A DNA stretch of 64,000 nt from Athripsodes cinereus (GCA_947579605.1 OX388319.1:15017447-15081446); one strand, 5' to 3'. Positions 1 through 11,704 are shown, counted from the first letter of the stretch. Numbers and translations are program-made. Notes: generated by a model from the letters alone, not told the origin.

Positions 1-50
1 TCCCACTCTTTTTTTGTAAGTTTTTGAGTGACCTGTGAAAGGTAGGACGA
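1..50 (+). repeat. Rep-A copy cut by the window edge
   Basis: It begins inside the Rep-A core word TCCCACTCTT and continues through the family's GTAAG..TTGAGTG..CCTGTGAAAGG block, then loses similarity. The rest of the copy lies before the window. Confidence 0.6.
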
Positions 51-162
51 TATTTTATCAACTTTTTCGTCCTTTTACCTTCTCGGTTATTCATATTGTT
101 TCTGCATCAATTGATTCGCCTTTTCCACGAAATATCCGACGTTCTATTGTTCTACCTCCCCT

Positions 163-225
163 GTTTATTTATTCATTCTTTTCGTATATTGATTTCAAGT
201 AATTACAAAGAAATACTATACCCCG
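163..225 (-). repeat. Rep-B fragment, tail end
   Basis: A TTTATTTATTCATTCTTT run (the reverse complement of the family's AAAT tail) is followed by a degenerate match to the family's TACATTGATTACAAACAATTA block. Only the 3' portion is present. Confidence 0.45.
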
Positions 226-2517
226 GTACATTAAATATAATATGAGATTGATAGATAGATATTCGTTAGAATATCGATCGAATAATAAATTGTTATCCGA
301 ATATTAATTTATTTACAATAAAGGTTCGATATTGAGTTGTTAACAGCTATGTATAATATATTGTAATATAATTAATTGCAAAAACATAACCAATATAATA
401 TATAATAATAATATGAATATGATATTGTTGGCTTCGCCACGCTAATCGGAGAGTCTTATAGGAGTTTGAGTTTTTTAGAAAAAAAAATATTTATTGCAAA
501 TTTAGAAATATTTTAGAACCGCTGTTTGCAAGTTCCGCCTGTTCCCGATCTACACAATTCACAAACACGTCTACCTATATTTTAAAACATAATGTTCCGT
601 AAAATACAAAATTCTAATGTTGTATACCAACCATAGATATTTTAGAAATTATAAATGCTGCCCCGTGTAAATCCACTCCAGTTGTTGTTCCACAATATTA
701 CAGTCATATTACACACTAGTGTATGTAGTTTTACACGATTCCGCTCAAGAAATTTATGTGTAACACTTGCAGATATCATAATTATTAACTATAAAGCACT
801 TCCCTGAGAAAAGTCAATAAAATGGGGGAAAATTTTTAAATTCTGGCAACACTAAGACATAGTAAAACAAATATTTTTTTATTAGACTGATATAATTTTT
901 ATACACACAAATATTAATGATTTATTTCTGCAAAGAAGTCTTGTTTTTATTTTTAGCATCTGTATTTTTTTATGCATGTACAAATTTTAGGCATTATATA
1001 TCGAGGTAATAACTTTATTTATTTATATCTCCATTTTCCTATGTATTCAACTAATTGAAATGAACAATACACGCAGAACAGTACATTTCTAAAGATAAGA
1101 TATCCATAATGTTTTTGCCCTAATCCTGCCTAGACTTGTCTTGGCTAATTACGATGACTATAGAGTACTTGCATATAAACATGCATATGTACAAACAAAT
1201 TAAATATATTTAAGTGGCGATTATAGTCAGTAGTTGTAGTGGGAGCTTTATACTGTAATACTGTATAGGAGTGACCTTGGATAGTGTTGAGTCACACAGA
1301 AGAACCGTTGACAGCTGATGGTAAATTTGTGAATTCATATTTCTGTAGTTCCCTGGACGAAATATATTATGGCGCTAGTAGTAAGTTGTCATTTTGTTAA
1401 ACGTATTTTTTTTTTGTAATCCTGGCTGAGTCTGATAATTTGAATATTTCAACGATATATTACCAAAAAGCTCCAATGACCTGAATATGAGCTGGAAAAT
1501 CAATGGAAGATTGGTGATGCGACCAATATAATGTTATATCAATCACTCTTAAACGAACGTTGGTTTAAAAATGTACATTCATATCTCTCGAGTTCTTCGT
1601 AGTAAATAGTTTTTTCCAACAAATTTGTAGTTGATTATCAGTCTAGTCAGTCTATGAAAAGCTCTGAACTTCATGGCTTAAGTTTTTGATGGACGTTAAA
1701 TTCAATAAAATAAAGTTTATAGATATTTTTGAGTCGTACCGGCAAAGAAAAAGTCTCATATTTTTATCAAAATCACAAAGTTTGTTTAGTTTCTTCCATA
1801 ATCTAGTTCCAATTTCTTACACTGATCAAGTAAACTCCATAAATGGATGGTTGCGTATTCGCCGCCCAATGTATTGCAACATTATGTAAGTGTGTGGGTA
1901 CTTAATGTATTATTATACCTGCTATGGCAATCTGTATTGTACTGTGTTATTTAATGTGTATTGTGTTCCATATTCAAAAGGACCGTTATTCGTGTTGCTG
2001 TTGTCCTGTTCGTTTGTTTGAATTTTTTATAGCGATCCTCGAACTGATTCGAAATTTGAAACATCTACCTAATACAGATTATGGAATACTGATTCTGTTA
2101 TAGAAATGTATTAGTATCTTAATATTATATTACACTTGTACATATATTATGTTATTGTATGATATAATAAAATGTTAATAGTTTGATTATTTGAACCATG
2201 TTTTTTTTTGTTTTATATTAAGTCATCAAATCAATTGACTTATACGTGAATAAACTGCTTTGGATTTTATCAAATTTGATTCTATATTCCACGTTATGTT
2301 CCATAAAGTGACATTCAAGTCTATAAGTAGGTATTTCAAAATGTAGGTCAATCTATCTATAGATACCATGACGGAATCTCCTGCAAGTGGAGTTACTAGT
2401 AGACTGATTACATGTAATAAACATACATGACGCCCTTTCCTACTTCATACCATAACATTCGTTAGAATGACATAATTTTACCGTCACAAATGTTCACGCC
2501 AACTGAGCTTTTCCATG
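226..2517. other. No supported feature
   Basis: AT-rich sequence with short A and T runs. Reading frames are short and show no domain, no codon pattern and no recognisable repeat copy. A 67-codon frame at 1686-1889 has the composition of random AT-rich DNA. Confidence 0.6.
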
Positions 2518-2627
2518 TTTATTTATTTATTTATTCATTCTTTACTGTACATTGATTATAAACAATTACATAAAAGGTAAACATTTAAGTAGGATACAAT
2601 TAATATACAAAGGGCGAGTTTTATAGT
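2518..2627 (-). repeat. Rep-B copy
   Basis: Reads from the (ATTT)n tail through CTTTACTGTACATTGATTA, ACAATTACATAAAAGGTA and the family signature AGGGCGAGTTTTATAG, where it stops. The CGCGATCTCTTCCAAC block found in the longest copy is missing. Confidence 0.7.
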
Positions 2628-3062
2628 TTTAATGTTCATATGTAAGTGACATTATTTTCCTTACTATAAGGAATGTAAAACTTCAATCTTGCTCAACTTT
2701 TAAATAACGAAACGGTATCTAATTAGATTAATTATTAAAATTTGTATATTTATATTTTGTTTATTCTTATGCAATATCCATAATATCTTACATCTATGCT
2801 CCTGTAATGCCTGCATTACATAATGACATTTCCTTAGAATTAATTTGAATAGGTTTCATTCTGCAATAGAACCATTGAACAGAACACCATTTACTTTTTT
2901 CAAACGTGGAACACGAATTTATTGTCAAACAATATTGTATTTAGATGTTAGATATGTAGGTACATATGAACTTACTTTACCGTCTATTTACAAGGAAATC
3001 GTTTCTTCCAAACAATTGTCTTTATTCACAAAACAAAAGCCTATAAAATAATTATTCTTCTT

Positions 3063-3235
3063 GCCTTACCTATTAGTGCTCCTTTCGGGAACACAAATGA
3101 AAACAAACCTCCTTTAAAGTGATTCTCAACAAATTGAGTTACATCTTTCTCCACCGCATTTGTAACAATTTGATGACGATGTTAAATTGTGTATTGTGAA
3201 AGAGGCTAGGTTGTCAAAAATCTTAGGGAAAGAAT
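3063..3235 (-). mobile_element. Diverged family-S LINE 3' end
   Basis: Words shared with the three well-preserved family-S insertions occur in the same order: GTGCTCCTTTCGGGAACACA, then CCTCCT, then GTGTATTGTGAAAGAG. The reading frame is broken and no target duplication is visible, so this is an old copy or a related subfamily. Confidence 0.55.
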
Positions 3236-3315
3236 AAGGGAAACACTTTTCTGAAGTGAAATTAAAAAACAAATGTTACTTTCACTATCTCTTACGACCT
3301 CTTTCGTCTTATTAA

Positions 3316-3390
3316 GACATTGTCAATCTTTTACAAGACGGACATTGTCAATCTTTTACAAGACGGACATTGTCAATCTTTTACAAGACG
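3316..3390. repeat. Tandem repeat, 3 x 25 bp
   Basis: Three identical, directly adjacent 25-bp units begin at 3316, 3341 and 3366. Each starts GACATTGTCAATC and ends TACAAGACG. The array is flanked by an imperfect inverted pair, TTTCGTCTT before and AAGACGAAAG after. Confidence 0.95.
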
Positions 3391-4180
3391 AAAGTCGTCT
3401 CTCCCAATAAAAATCTATATAGTCGAAAAAAAAACATGTGTTTTTTAATTTTATTATGGAATTCTACTATCTTAACACCGATACAATAAATAAACACTTT
3501 TCTTTTTATGCAACTAATTAAATAAGTCTTAGATAACTAATTAACAGAAGGTAGTCTTAGAATTTCAAATTCATGGTTCGTGGTTCGAATACCCATATTT
3601 TTACATATCTTCACGATTCTAGGCATTACTTATTTTGAATTTTTTTTATGATTCGTTTAGGTTAAGTTTAAACCATTTTTAAACCCAAATTTCTGTTTAA
3701 AAATGTATGTTTAAAATACACTTTCAAAACAGCACCTATAGATACATAATATGCAATAGTGTCTACTTATCAATTACACAACGATACAATATGGTCAGCG
3801 ATGAGTCATTTGACTCATTCCTAATCCATCAATCATTTTGATTTTTTTGCAAGAACCGACACAACTGGCATACATTATTATTATTGACACATACACGCTT
3901 ACTGTACATACATATGTACATTCACGCCATATTATAATAGACGTGCGAATGAATGAATGAACGGCTGAATGTGAGGAGTGAATGAATGAATTAATAATGT
4001 CCAGATGGTACAATATTGTAAATTGGTCACAAATTCTTGCCCAATCGTCATGCGAATCGTGAAATGCATTACAATATAATTATCATACTTTGCGCCTAAT
4101 TTTACTCATAATAACACAGACAGGAAGCTTGTTTCTTGGATTTAGAATGATTTTAATCAATAACATAATATTATACAGTC
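3391..4180. other. No gene; simple GAATGAAT-type repeat inside
   Basis: A degenerate (GAAT)n microsatellite occupies about 3947-3996. A GTGGTTCGAATACCC word near 3576 resembles a tRNA B box, but nothing around it supports a SINE. Confidence 0.5.
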
Positions 4181-4650
4181 CCCGGTAAAGTATAAGTCTC
4201 CCACACTTTTATGTAAGTTTCGAGTGTCCTGTGAAAGGCAGGTATTCGTAAAACATCACGAATAATTCAGACCTAAATTACTATACTATATACCCGTGTC
4301 TCAGGTGGGGTAGGCAGAGAGATCTGAACGCCATATAAATCTATCCTTACACACTTTTTTTTCGCTTCCTCTTTATTCATCTAGTTTATCATACATGCAC
4401 GCCGATTTCTCTTACTCAACACGCGGCCGTCCTTAAGTATTTGATCCACGTGATCAAGCTACGTGGTTCTTGGACGTCCGCGCTCCCTCATACCCCCTCT
4501 TTTAGACCTAAATTAAACATCGTCAATTTTTCGATTTCACCCATTCGAATGTCTTATTTTGAATAGGCACGAAAAAAGATGACCTTCATGTTTATTATGT
4601 GCAGTTGCTCTTCTGGCTTCCCCACTTGTAAGTCATGCCTTGATGGTAGG
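4181..4650 (+). repeat. Rep-A copy split by a family-T insertion
   Basis: The left half is 4181-4280 (CCGGTAAAG..GTCTCCCACACTT..TGTCCTGTGAAAGGCAGG). The right half is 4516-4650 (CACCCATTCGAATGTC..GGCTTCCCCACTTG..GATGGTA). The intervening 223 bp is a LINE end with its own target duplication, so the two halves were once contiguous. Rep-A runs on the plus strand if GTGATGGTA plus the TATAG tail marks its 3' end. Confidence 0.8.
4281..4503 (-). mobile_element. Family-T RTE-like LINE 3' end, nested in Rep-A
   Basis: On the minus strand this encodes a degraded version of the C-terminal tail seen at 5479-5679 and 35572-35784 (CACGTAGC..GATCACGTGG, GGCCGCGTGTTG) and ends GACACGGGTATATAGTATAG. It is bounded by identical 12-bp duplications AGACCTAAATTA at 4269-4280 and 4504-4515. 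Such elements insert by target-primed reverse transcription and are usually 5'-truncated, as here. Confidence 0.85.
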
Positions 4651-5039
4651 TAAACGAATTATATATCTAGTCTGTAAAAATAGTAGAAGTATCCTTCGTT
4701 TACGCCTGTTTCCAAAACTCAATAATTTACAGTCATAATAAGGACTGGTTTGCTGCCAAAACTCACAGGAAAATGATACCTATTGAAGTTACTGACAATA
4801 AATAAATATTCACAAAAAATACAGTGTTAAATATTCACAATATATGTCCCTAATAAATAATTTATATAGCAACCTTAAATAATGTTATACGAGTATAATG
4901 ACTGGCTTTATTACTACCTTCGCTCAAGATATTATGGTCAAAATTTAATTAATGGCAATACGAAAAATATAAGATATTACAACGACCAAAACGAAAAATA
5001 TTAAAAATATTTCATAGACTAAACAAAAAAATTAACGTG
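4651..5039. other. No supported feature
   Basis: AT-rich sequence without recognisable repeat words or a coding frame. Confidence 0.5.
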
Positions 5040-5290
5040 ATGAAAATTCAACTTCTTCTCTTGACGACCACCTGAGAGAAATCCTTCGTGTACTGGATAG
5101 CACGAAACAGCTCCTCCACACATCTCATCCCGGTCCACTCCCGAATGTTCTGGAACCAGGAAAGCCGCCTTCTTCCAACTCATCTACGGCCCTCAATCTT
5201 CCCTTCTGTGACCAGTTATAGGATGGCATATTTTTCTCCTCTCATTATGTGACCAAAATATGAAGTTTTACAGAGCTTGATTGTTGTGGA
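5040..5290 (-). mobile_element. Decayed LINE C-terminus (RTE/BovB-like)
   Basis: Minus-strand translation gives, in order, YFGHIMRGEKYAIL, a stop, LVTEGKIEGRR, a stop, VGRRRLSWFQNIREWTG and LFRAIQYTK. This is the characteristic tail after the reverse-transcriptase domain of endonuclease-type LINEs. At least two in-frame stops make it inactive. It is not the same family as the T and S elements, whose tails read differently. Confidence 0.75.
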
Positions 5291-5454
5291 CAATTCTCTA
5301 TGAGTAGGTACCTATGATATCTAGCTAGCTCAAAAAATGTATAGAGGGTGTTGATTTCCGTGTTATTTAGAAGTAGAAGAGAGAAGGTATTCAAAGTAAG
5401 CTCTCAGACCCAACTATCCACGTGACGGTTCATAAATGGAGCCTTGTAGTAGTT

Positions 5455-5681
5455 ACTATACTATACTATACTATACCCTCACGCCGTGTCCCAAGTGGGG
5501 TAGGCAGAGAGAACGGAACGCCAAACAGATCTATCTTTACACACTTCCTTCGCTTCCTCCACATTCATACAGTTCCTCATACACGCACGTCGGTTCCTCT
5601 TACTCAACACGCGGCCATCCTTGAGAATTTGATCCACGTGATCAAGCCACGTGGTTCTCGGACGCCCGCGTTTCCTCACAC
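5455..5681 (-). mobile_element. Family-T RTE-like LINE 3' end with 13-bp target duplication
   Basis: This 227-bp, 5'-truncated insertion is flanked by perfect duplications CCTTGTAGTAGTT at 5442-5454 and 5682-5694. On the minus strand an open frame (5479-5679) covers the C-terminal tail, with RGRPRTTWLDHVDQIL near its start and CKDRSVWRSVLSAYP near its end. A roughly 25-bp 3' UTR and a (TATAG)n tail follow. The intact frame and perfect duplication mark it as one of the youngest insertions in the window. The reverse-transcriptase domain itself is absent. Confidence 0.9.
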
Positions 5682-5694
5682 CCTTGTAGTAGTT

Positions 5695-6542
5695 TCTTTA
5701 CAAAATGGCACATTTCAATATGATATTATCGTTATTATTATATAAACGCGATAGCTGGGAAAAATAGTTGGTAAAACGTTGCGGAATGAGGTTGGGCACG
5801 TATTGAGTAAAAAATCGACGTGCACGTAAGAAAAATTATGCATGCATGAGTGTGGAATAACTGAAAAAAGTATGTGAGGATAGATAGATACATGTATACA
5901 AACAGGCACAAATATTTATTTAATTAAATTTATGGGAATAATCACACGTTCATCTTTATAATATAAAACACATTCAGAATATCCTTATAACATATAAATA
6001 CTTACCCAAATGTTTGTCTTGTATCATACTTATATGCTTATCAAATGAATTGATCAAATTCGGGACTTCTCAGAATGATACAACAGACTTTATCAGTAAG
6101 AGTATTATACATGGCGTAGTGTTGCCAGGTTCGGAATAATGGACATTCGACGAGACCTAAACCGGATATACGGTCATAAACAATTTATTGCATATTTGCA
6201 TAATTTAATGCATATTAATACGCAATAATTGCAAAATTTTATCGATTTCAACACCATTTCTTTTTCTCGATTCGTTTAGCGCAGAAGTAGGTACCGTTTT
6301 TTTAGCTCACAACTTTATACTGTAAAATATAAAAGTTGGTGCAGTATTGGGTTATCGGAAAATGCACAAAACTTTTTAGAAACAGGGACCTTATTTTTAT
6401 TTTAGCTTCCAACTCTAATATAAGTTGATGCAGAATTTTTGCATTTTCAAAATTCTATATCCTCGAAGTAAAAATGGTAGGTAAACGAACCTTTTAAAAA
6501 TAATATTTTATATCTACCTACTTTTATATCACACATATTCAC
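5695..6542. other. No supported feature
   Basis: AT-rich sequence. The short frame at 5715-5909 on the minus strand has no family signature. Confidence 0.5.
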
Positions 6543-6641
6543 ATCATCACGGCATACTCCAAGTGGGTTAGCCAGCGGATTAGCTGCATATAATATACAA
6601 GTCATCCTATTCATGTCAATAAATGTTAAGACGTTTATTTT
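6543..6641 (-). repeat. Rep-A 3' fragment
   Basis: CATCACGGCATACTCCAAG and TAGCCAGCGGATTAGCTGCAT match the 3' third of the family. Similarity ends at an A-rich run after TTAAGACGTTTATTTTG. Confidence 0.7.
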
Positions 6642-9040
6642 GAAAAAAAAAAAATATCATTCTCGGAGGATTTCAATCCGGAATCCGATCTAAAAATTCT
6701 CCGTTGCGTTGCCGGATATCTTTACATCTCTAATAATGTTATAAGATGTATTGGTTGGTATTGATAATAAGAAGTGTACGTAGTATATTCGCAGGAGCCG
6801 TGACACAGGAAGCAATATTTCCCGATGATGAATTAATAAATTAATCGGTTAAAGACCTGTTATCGTCTTGTCTTGTCTTCTCTTTCTTATATCTTATTCG
6901 AGTTTGTTACAAATACAAGATGTTTGAAATGTTCATAGCTCATCTATTATATAGTCGTTGCATATTCGAAAAGGGACATGTGAATTCATAAATGTTTTGA
7001 CATTTCCTGAATAAACTGCTCATAATGACATCATAACTATTTTATAAAGTGATTCTTAGTATCAAATACTGAAATTCAATACTTAAAGAATAATATCACA
7101 TGCCAATAGAAAGTCCAAACTACAATTTTAATGCCTTTATGAACAGTTTTAAAAGAGTATGCCCGAATAAAAATGTGTCCACATGTCTCTTCTTGAATAT
7201 GCAACGACGAATTATAATTATTATATTGTAGGAAATGGGAAAACGAGATTTTTTCGAATTCTGAAAGGAGATGATCAATTCACGGAAAATGTTAAAATAT
7301 CTCTAAATACATCTTTATTGTTTTTTAGAATATCAGCTCAAGAAGCTATTTCTTTTGTCAATTAGTTCCGGATAAGTAATTTGTTATCTACTTTGTGTTT
7401 AATAATGCATTGCTCACTAAAACAATGTTTTTTTTTTTAATATCTAACCATCTTTTAACTTTTTCACTAATGGATTTTATCAAATCTCTCATTTTCTTAG
7501 GGAATTCATCCCAGAGAGTATCTTGCTATTTGGGATTTTACCCCTTAGGGATTTAATAAAATATCGATTTTCATCATTTTCCTGTGATATAGGTATATCC
7601 CAGCAAACATTTTAAGTTGAAAACTGGCAATATTCACCTATATTAGGTCATCATAATAGGTCACTTAACCTAAATTGGTCGCTTTTACGTTAATTTGACC
7701 TATACACGACCTATATGGGGAATTTTAGCACGTGCCACGGCACGTAAATTATTGACGTTATATAGATTTGATTTCTACCAAATTTCGACCTGATATTGAC
7801 TTATATCACAATATAACATCGATTCGACGTAAAAATTACTTAATTTAAGTAAAAATTACTTAATAGTTAAGATTCAGAATATAGCGGCTAACTTCATGTT
7901 ATAGTATAAAATGATTCTATGACATTTGTAGATATCCATTTTTAATATTGTTTCGTAGTATAATAATGGACACAGATATATTTATGTTCCACTTCTAAAT
8001 GAATGCATCGTCCATTTGGCATTGTGTTGATTTAAATTTCATTTTATCTACATAATGTACTATAAAAAATAAGTTCAATAAGGTTTATAGGTCAAATATT
8101 AACATTTTTTTATTGATGATATTTTTTGGAAACACTGAGCAGCCATGCAAATAGTGTTTACTGAAATTTTGATTTTTAGGTAAGCATTTATGAAAGATAT
8201 GTACTAAAATAATATTACCTCCACTAGAAAGATTCAAGGACGTTATAGAGGGTAATAGTAATTTAGATGTTTGATACCGGTTTTACACATGAATCGTTGT
8301 AAACATATCTTAGAATATACCCAACATGTTAGATCTTCATTATTTTTATTACATACATACCGATCTATTTTTACAATAAGGCCTATTACAGCTGTGGAAT
8401 CACGTCTATAATTAAATTTAGTTTGTGATGGTATGTGTGTATGTTTGTATTCTTTCTTCCACCATCAAACATTATACTTTAATAAATCACATTAGATTTA
8501 CTTATTTTAAAGAAAAGAGAGAGTTGTAGTTGTTCAATTTACTGTGAGGAATATTTGAGTGCCATTTTTTTTTTCTATCCTAGTATCACTATCAACATCT
8601 CTTGTGCATTTTGCAATAGATAAATAACAAAATATCGGTATTTTTTGTTGTTGTTAAAAACGATTCCCAGGTGATCATATCAATTGTAAATTATTTAACT
8701 GAATTTTAATGCTTATTTATGCCTTGAGTATATTAATCTAATCCTTAAAAGCTGTTGAGTTCTAAATTCCGTACCTATCAATATTTATTTGCCTTTTCAT
8801 TCCTATCAGAATTACAGTTTCTAAATATTTCGTATTAGCAAATATCTCTTTCCTGACGAGTTTTTTTTTTACCTCACCCACTAGCTGATATAATATAATA
8901 TTTTTGTATGACAATGTATCCCCCTTTCACAATACACAGTTCCAACAACAACGACATCAGAGCGTTGGGAATATCGTGAAAAATAAAAAAAAAAACCTGA
9001 TGAAAATGAAAACCAATTTTTCATCACAAGTGAGATCGGA
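6642..9040. other. No gene; two short repeat oddities
   Basis: A perfect inverted pair around 7731-7748 reads CACGTGCCACGGCACGT. A direct 16-bp duplication GTAAAAATTACTTAAT lies at 7829-7844 and 7849-7864. The words CCCAGCAAACATTTTAAG near 7599 could be one end of a small DNA element, but no matching opposite end was found. The remainder is AT-rich with no coding pattern. Confidence 0.45.
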
Positions 9041-9300
9041 TTCCGAAGATTGGCATGGATTGGTCACGCCGTCAGATCCGGAGAAGAAATGACTACTCAG
9101 TTTATTTTACAGGGTATACCCGACGTCAGGCAGCTCAACGTAAAGGCTATTGGATTACATCAACCAAAAAACATAGGACGACTAGTAATTCATTGCTCAA
9201 GATAATATAAAGGCTTGGAGATCTATTGTTTTGGTGGCCAAGGCTGATGAAAATTTATGAAATTTGTTGGTAACCTCTTGAATTAAAGTGGGTTATACAA
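9041..9300 (+). mobile_element. Probable decayed LINE C-terminus
   Basis: One frame reads LAWIGHAVRSGEEM then QFILQGIPD. About 150 bp later another frame reads RSIVLVAKADENL and stops, followed by an AT-rich tail. A WIGHAVR-type word followed at that distance by a W/R-S-I-V-type ending is typical of LINE C-termini. The frame shifts and only short words match, so this is tentative. Confidence 0.45.
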
Positions 9301-9906
9301 GCTAGTATTATAATATATAATATTATAAAAATGATTACGTTTGTATCTAATGGATGGTATCACTAAAAATAATAAAGCTTGTTGTGTATAGGTGGAGTAG
9401 GTATAATATTATGTAAGTATATAAAATTAGTAGTACTAATAGTAGTAGTGATGGCTGTCGTATTATTTGTGTGATAGAATAGGACAACGTCCTATAATTG
9501 GTTAGTCACGACCAACCTGTGTTGTGTTGTGTTTGTGTACCGTTTTGTTCTTCAAGACGACGTGTTAAATATTCTATGTTCCGTACCATGTTACCTATGT
9601 ACTTACTAACAATGTATTAGTATGCATACGATGGTACTTGTATGTAACTCAATCAAGTTGTAACTTGTCATATTTTGGACTTTATTATTTTTGTATCTAA
9701 GTCATGGGCTTGACAATAATATTATGGATTAGGTCTTCTTCTCCGAGCCATATTGTATAATATTATTTTATGGATAAAAAAGTACACGCTGTCGATCTGC
9801 TTCCATTGCTGGAGGGATTGGGTGCAAGTGAAAAACGTATTCAAATTGAATTCACTGTACAAAAATACACCTGAGATTGAGAATCATTTTAAATAAATCA
9901 TTTTTA
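9301..9906. other. No supported feature
   Basis: AT-rich sequence with a short ATAATATTATA-type palindromic run near 9306-9328 and no coding signal. Confidence 0.5.
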
Positions 9907-10021
9907 TAAGACATTTAGCGATGAGGTAAATCCCACCCATCCTGATTTTTTTATTGACACAGAGAAGACAGTTAATGTCTTCATTACAGTCTACTTGTGG
10001 GTTAGGTAAATAGTAATGGTA
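9907..10021 (+). repeat. Rep-A 3' half, diverged
   Basis: TTTAGCGATGAGGTA, CCACCCATCCTGA and ACTTGTGGG..GGTA occur in family order. The GCTGGCTACCCC block is eroded. Confidence 0.6.
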
Positions 10022-10311
10022 TAGTTAAAATACATAAATATAGTATTATAAACCTATAACAACGTTTGGCTCGCTCTATAGGGATATAGGCAATTCACGC
10101 AGTGCTGCGAGAAAGTGAAAAACAAAACTTTGAATATGTCATACATATCACATGAAATATTTAAGCATTGTGTGATATTCGCCTTAAATGTAAATAATTC
10201 ATATAAATCTATAGAGTAAAGTAACTGAGAATACATAAGTGACTATGATTCACAACATCTTTGATTTTTCATAATAAAATTATTTTTATTCATGTATTAA
10301 TTTTTCATTCA

Positions 10312-10700
10312 TACCATCACAGCATTTCACGCTAGTGGGGTAGCCAACAGACCACCTGCATGCAACAAACATGCAAGCTGTGCCATTAGAATTAAGGACA
10401 TTCAGGATAGGTGACATATACCTCAACACTGAATTGAAGATGTCAAATGTATTAAACGTGATATTTTACAAAATAATCATCATCATCGCCCTCAACGCTC
10501 CTCTCGGGAGCACAGGGCAGAAACCAGCCTCCTCCATTCAGAGCGTCTCTGTGCCAATTGCGTCACCTCTTCCCACGACATTCCTTGCGCTCTGATATCG
10601 TTGTCATAGGAACGGTGTATTGTGAAAGAGGGACGCCCGGGCCTTTACAAAATTACAAAATAATACCGTCTGTTTTTACAGGACATTCAAAAACTAACTG
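10312..10700 (-). repeat. Rep-A copy split by a family-S insertion
   Basis: TACCATCACAGCATTTCAC through GATATTTTACAAAATAAT (10312-10477) is one part. ACCGTCTGTTTTTACAGGACATTCAAAAACT (10665-10700) resumes the family exactly where it left off. The split parts prove that this Rep-A copy pre-dates the LINE insertion. Confidence 0.85.
10478..10652 (-). mobile_element. Family-S LINE 3' end nested in Rep-A, 12-bp target duplication
   Basis: Flanked by perfect TTACAAAATAAT at 10466-10477 and 10653-10664. Minus-strand translation gives GRPSFTIHRSYDNDI, then RAQGMSWEEVTQLAQ and RRSEWRRLVSALCS, ending REER and a stop. A short GC-containing 3' end and GATGATGATG follow. This is the extreme C-terminus of an endonuclease/reverse-transcriptase LINE. 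All catalytic domains are missing, so the copy cannot move on its own. Confidence 0.9.
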
Positions 10701-11328
10701 AAATAATCTATTAATCCATTTTTTATGAATTATTTTATTAAATTATAGTTATTATTTTCTTTAGGTATGCATATTTTCATGTACTGAAATCATGCATGCG
10801 ACTGCCAGTATTGAGGGTTTTGTGAAGTATGTAATTTTTTTTTTTAACATACCTATTCATAATATGGCATCCTGATGGTAGATTTGCGGATTTATTATCA
10901 AGAGATCCTGGGTTCGACTTTCTCGGATTTACCAATATTAAAATAAATAAAATGCTTGCATCGTCCGCGTCGCAACATTCATCTGAAGTGATAATAATAG
11001 TAGATTTATCTCAAGACAGTCACTGCACTATGTTTTATTATTTTATATATAATTATTATGCTTAATTAGTAATATTATACATGTACTATCTTTAATTATG
11101 ATTATAGTAATATTATGTATGTTAAACACAGTATTAAACTCTGTAAATACTGATAATACTCTTCTGAACAATGTATAAACATTGGGAACAGTGGCGTAGC
11201 AAGCATTTTGCGAGTTATGCAGATACTAAGACGTGTTACACAAAGTTTTTCATAATCGAAAATACGCTGCGAAATTATCAATAAATTGTCGTGTGAGTAG
11301 ATATGAAAAGAGTCAATCTATCTATTGA
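10701..11328. other. No supported gene
   Basis: A CCTGGGTTCGACTTTC word near 10906 looks like a tRNA B box, but no A box or tail could be placed. Confidence 0.45.
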
Positions 11329-11370
11329 AGAGAGTTGGAGACCAATTCTTTGCCGGGTACTCCACGGGTT
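11329..11370 (-). repeat. Rep-A 5' fragment
   Basis: GAGACCAATTCTTTGCCGGG followed by TACTCCACGGGTT is the part of Rep-A that lies 5' of the TCCCACTCTT block in the longest copy. It shows that the core element extends beyond the commonly retained 220 bp. Confidence 0.6.
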
Positions 11371-11704
11371 AAAAGAGAAACAATTCTGTATTTTCTGATT
11401 CCCTATCGCTTCGCATATATCACCAGTACCTACATATAAGTATTATTTTACTCAATAGACAATAAGCTCGCCAATTGTTCATGTTTTTTTAAAATTTATA
11501 TGTGTTATTTTCACAATCCTATTTCATATATTTGACTCTTACTATTCTTTAATTTATTATTATTCTTAAGGTGTAATCAAAAATGTAAACATACCTATAT
11601 GAAATAAACTAGAAATAAAAACAGGGAAGTGTTATAATTATAATGCACTAAAATGATTTACAAAAACTGAATAAATAAAATTATTCGTATTTACATACAA
11701 ACAT

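Noticed and set aside
3316..3390. CRISPR-like array
   Set aside because: The units are directly adjacent without spacers, the setting is eukaryotic and no cas-like gene is near.
5422..5745. 107-codon plus-strand frame
   Set aside because: It spans a LINE insertion antisense to that LINE's own frame and crosses both target duplications.
7599..7620. CCCAGCAAACAT as the end of a DNA transposon
   Set aside because: No inverted partner was found within a few kilobases.
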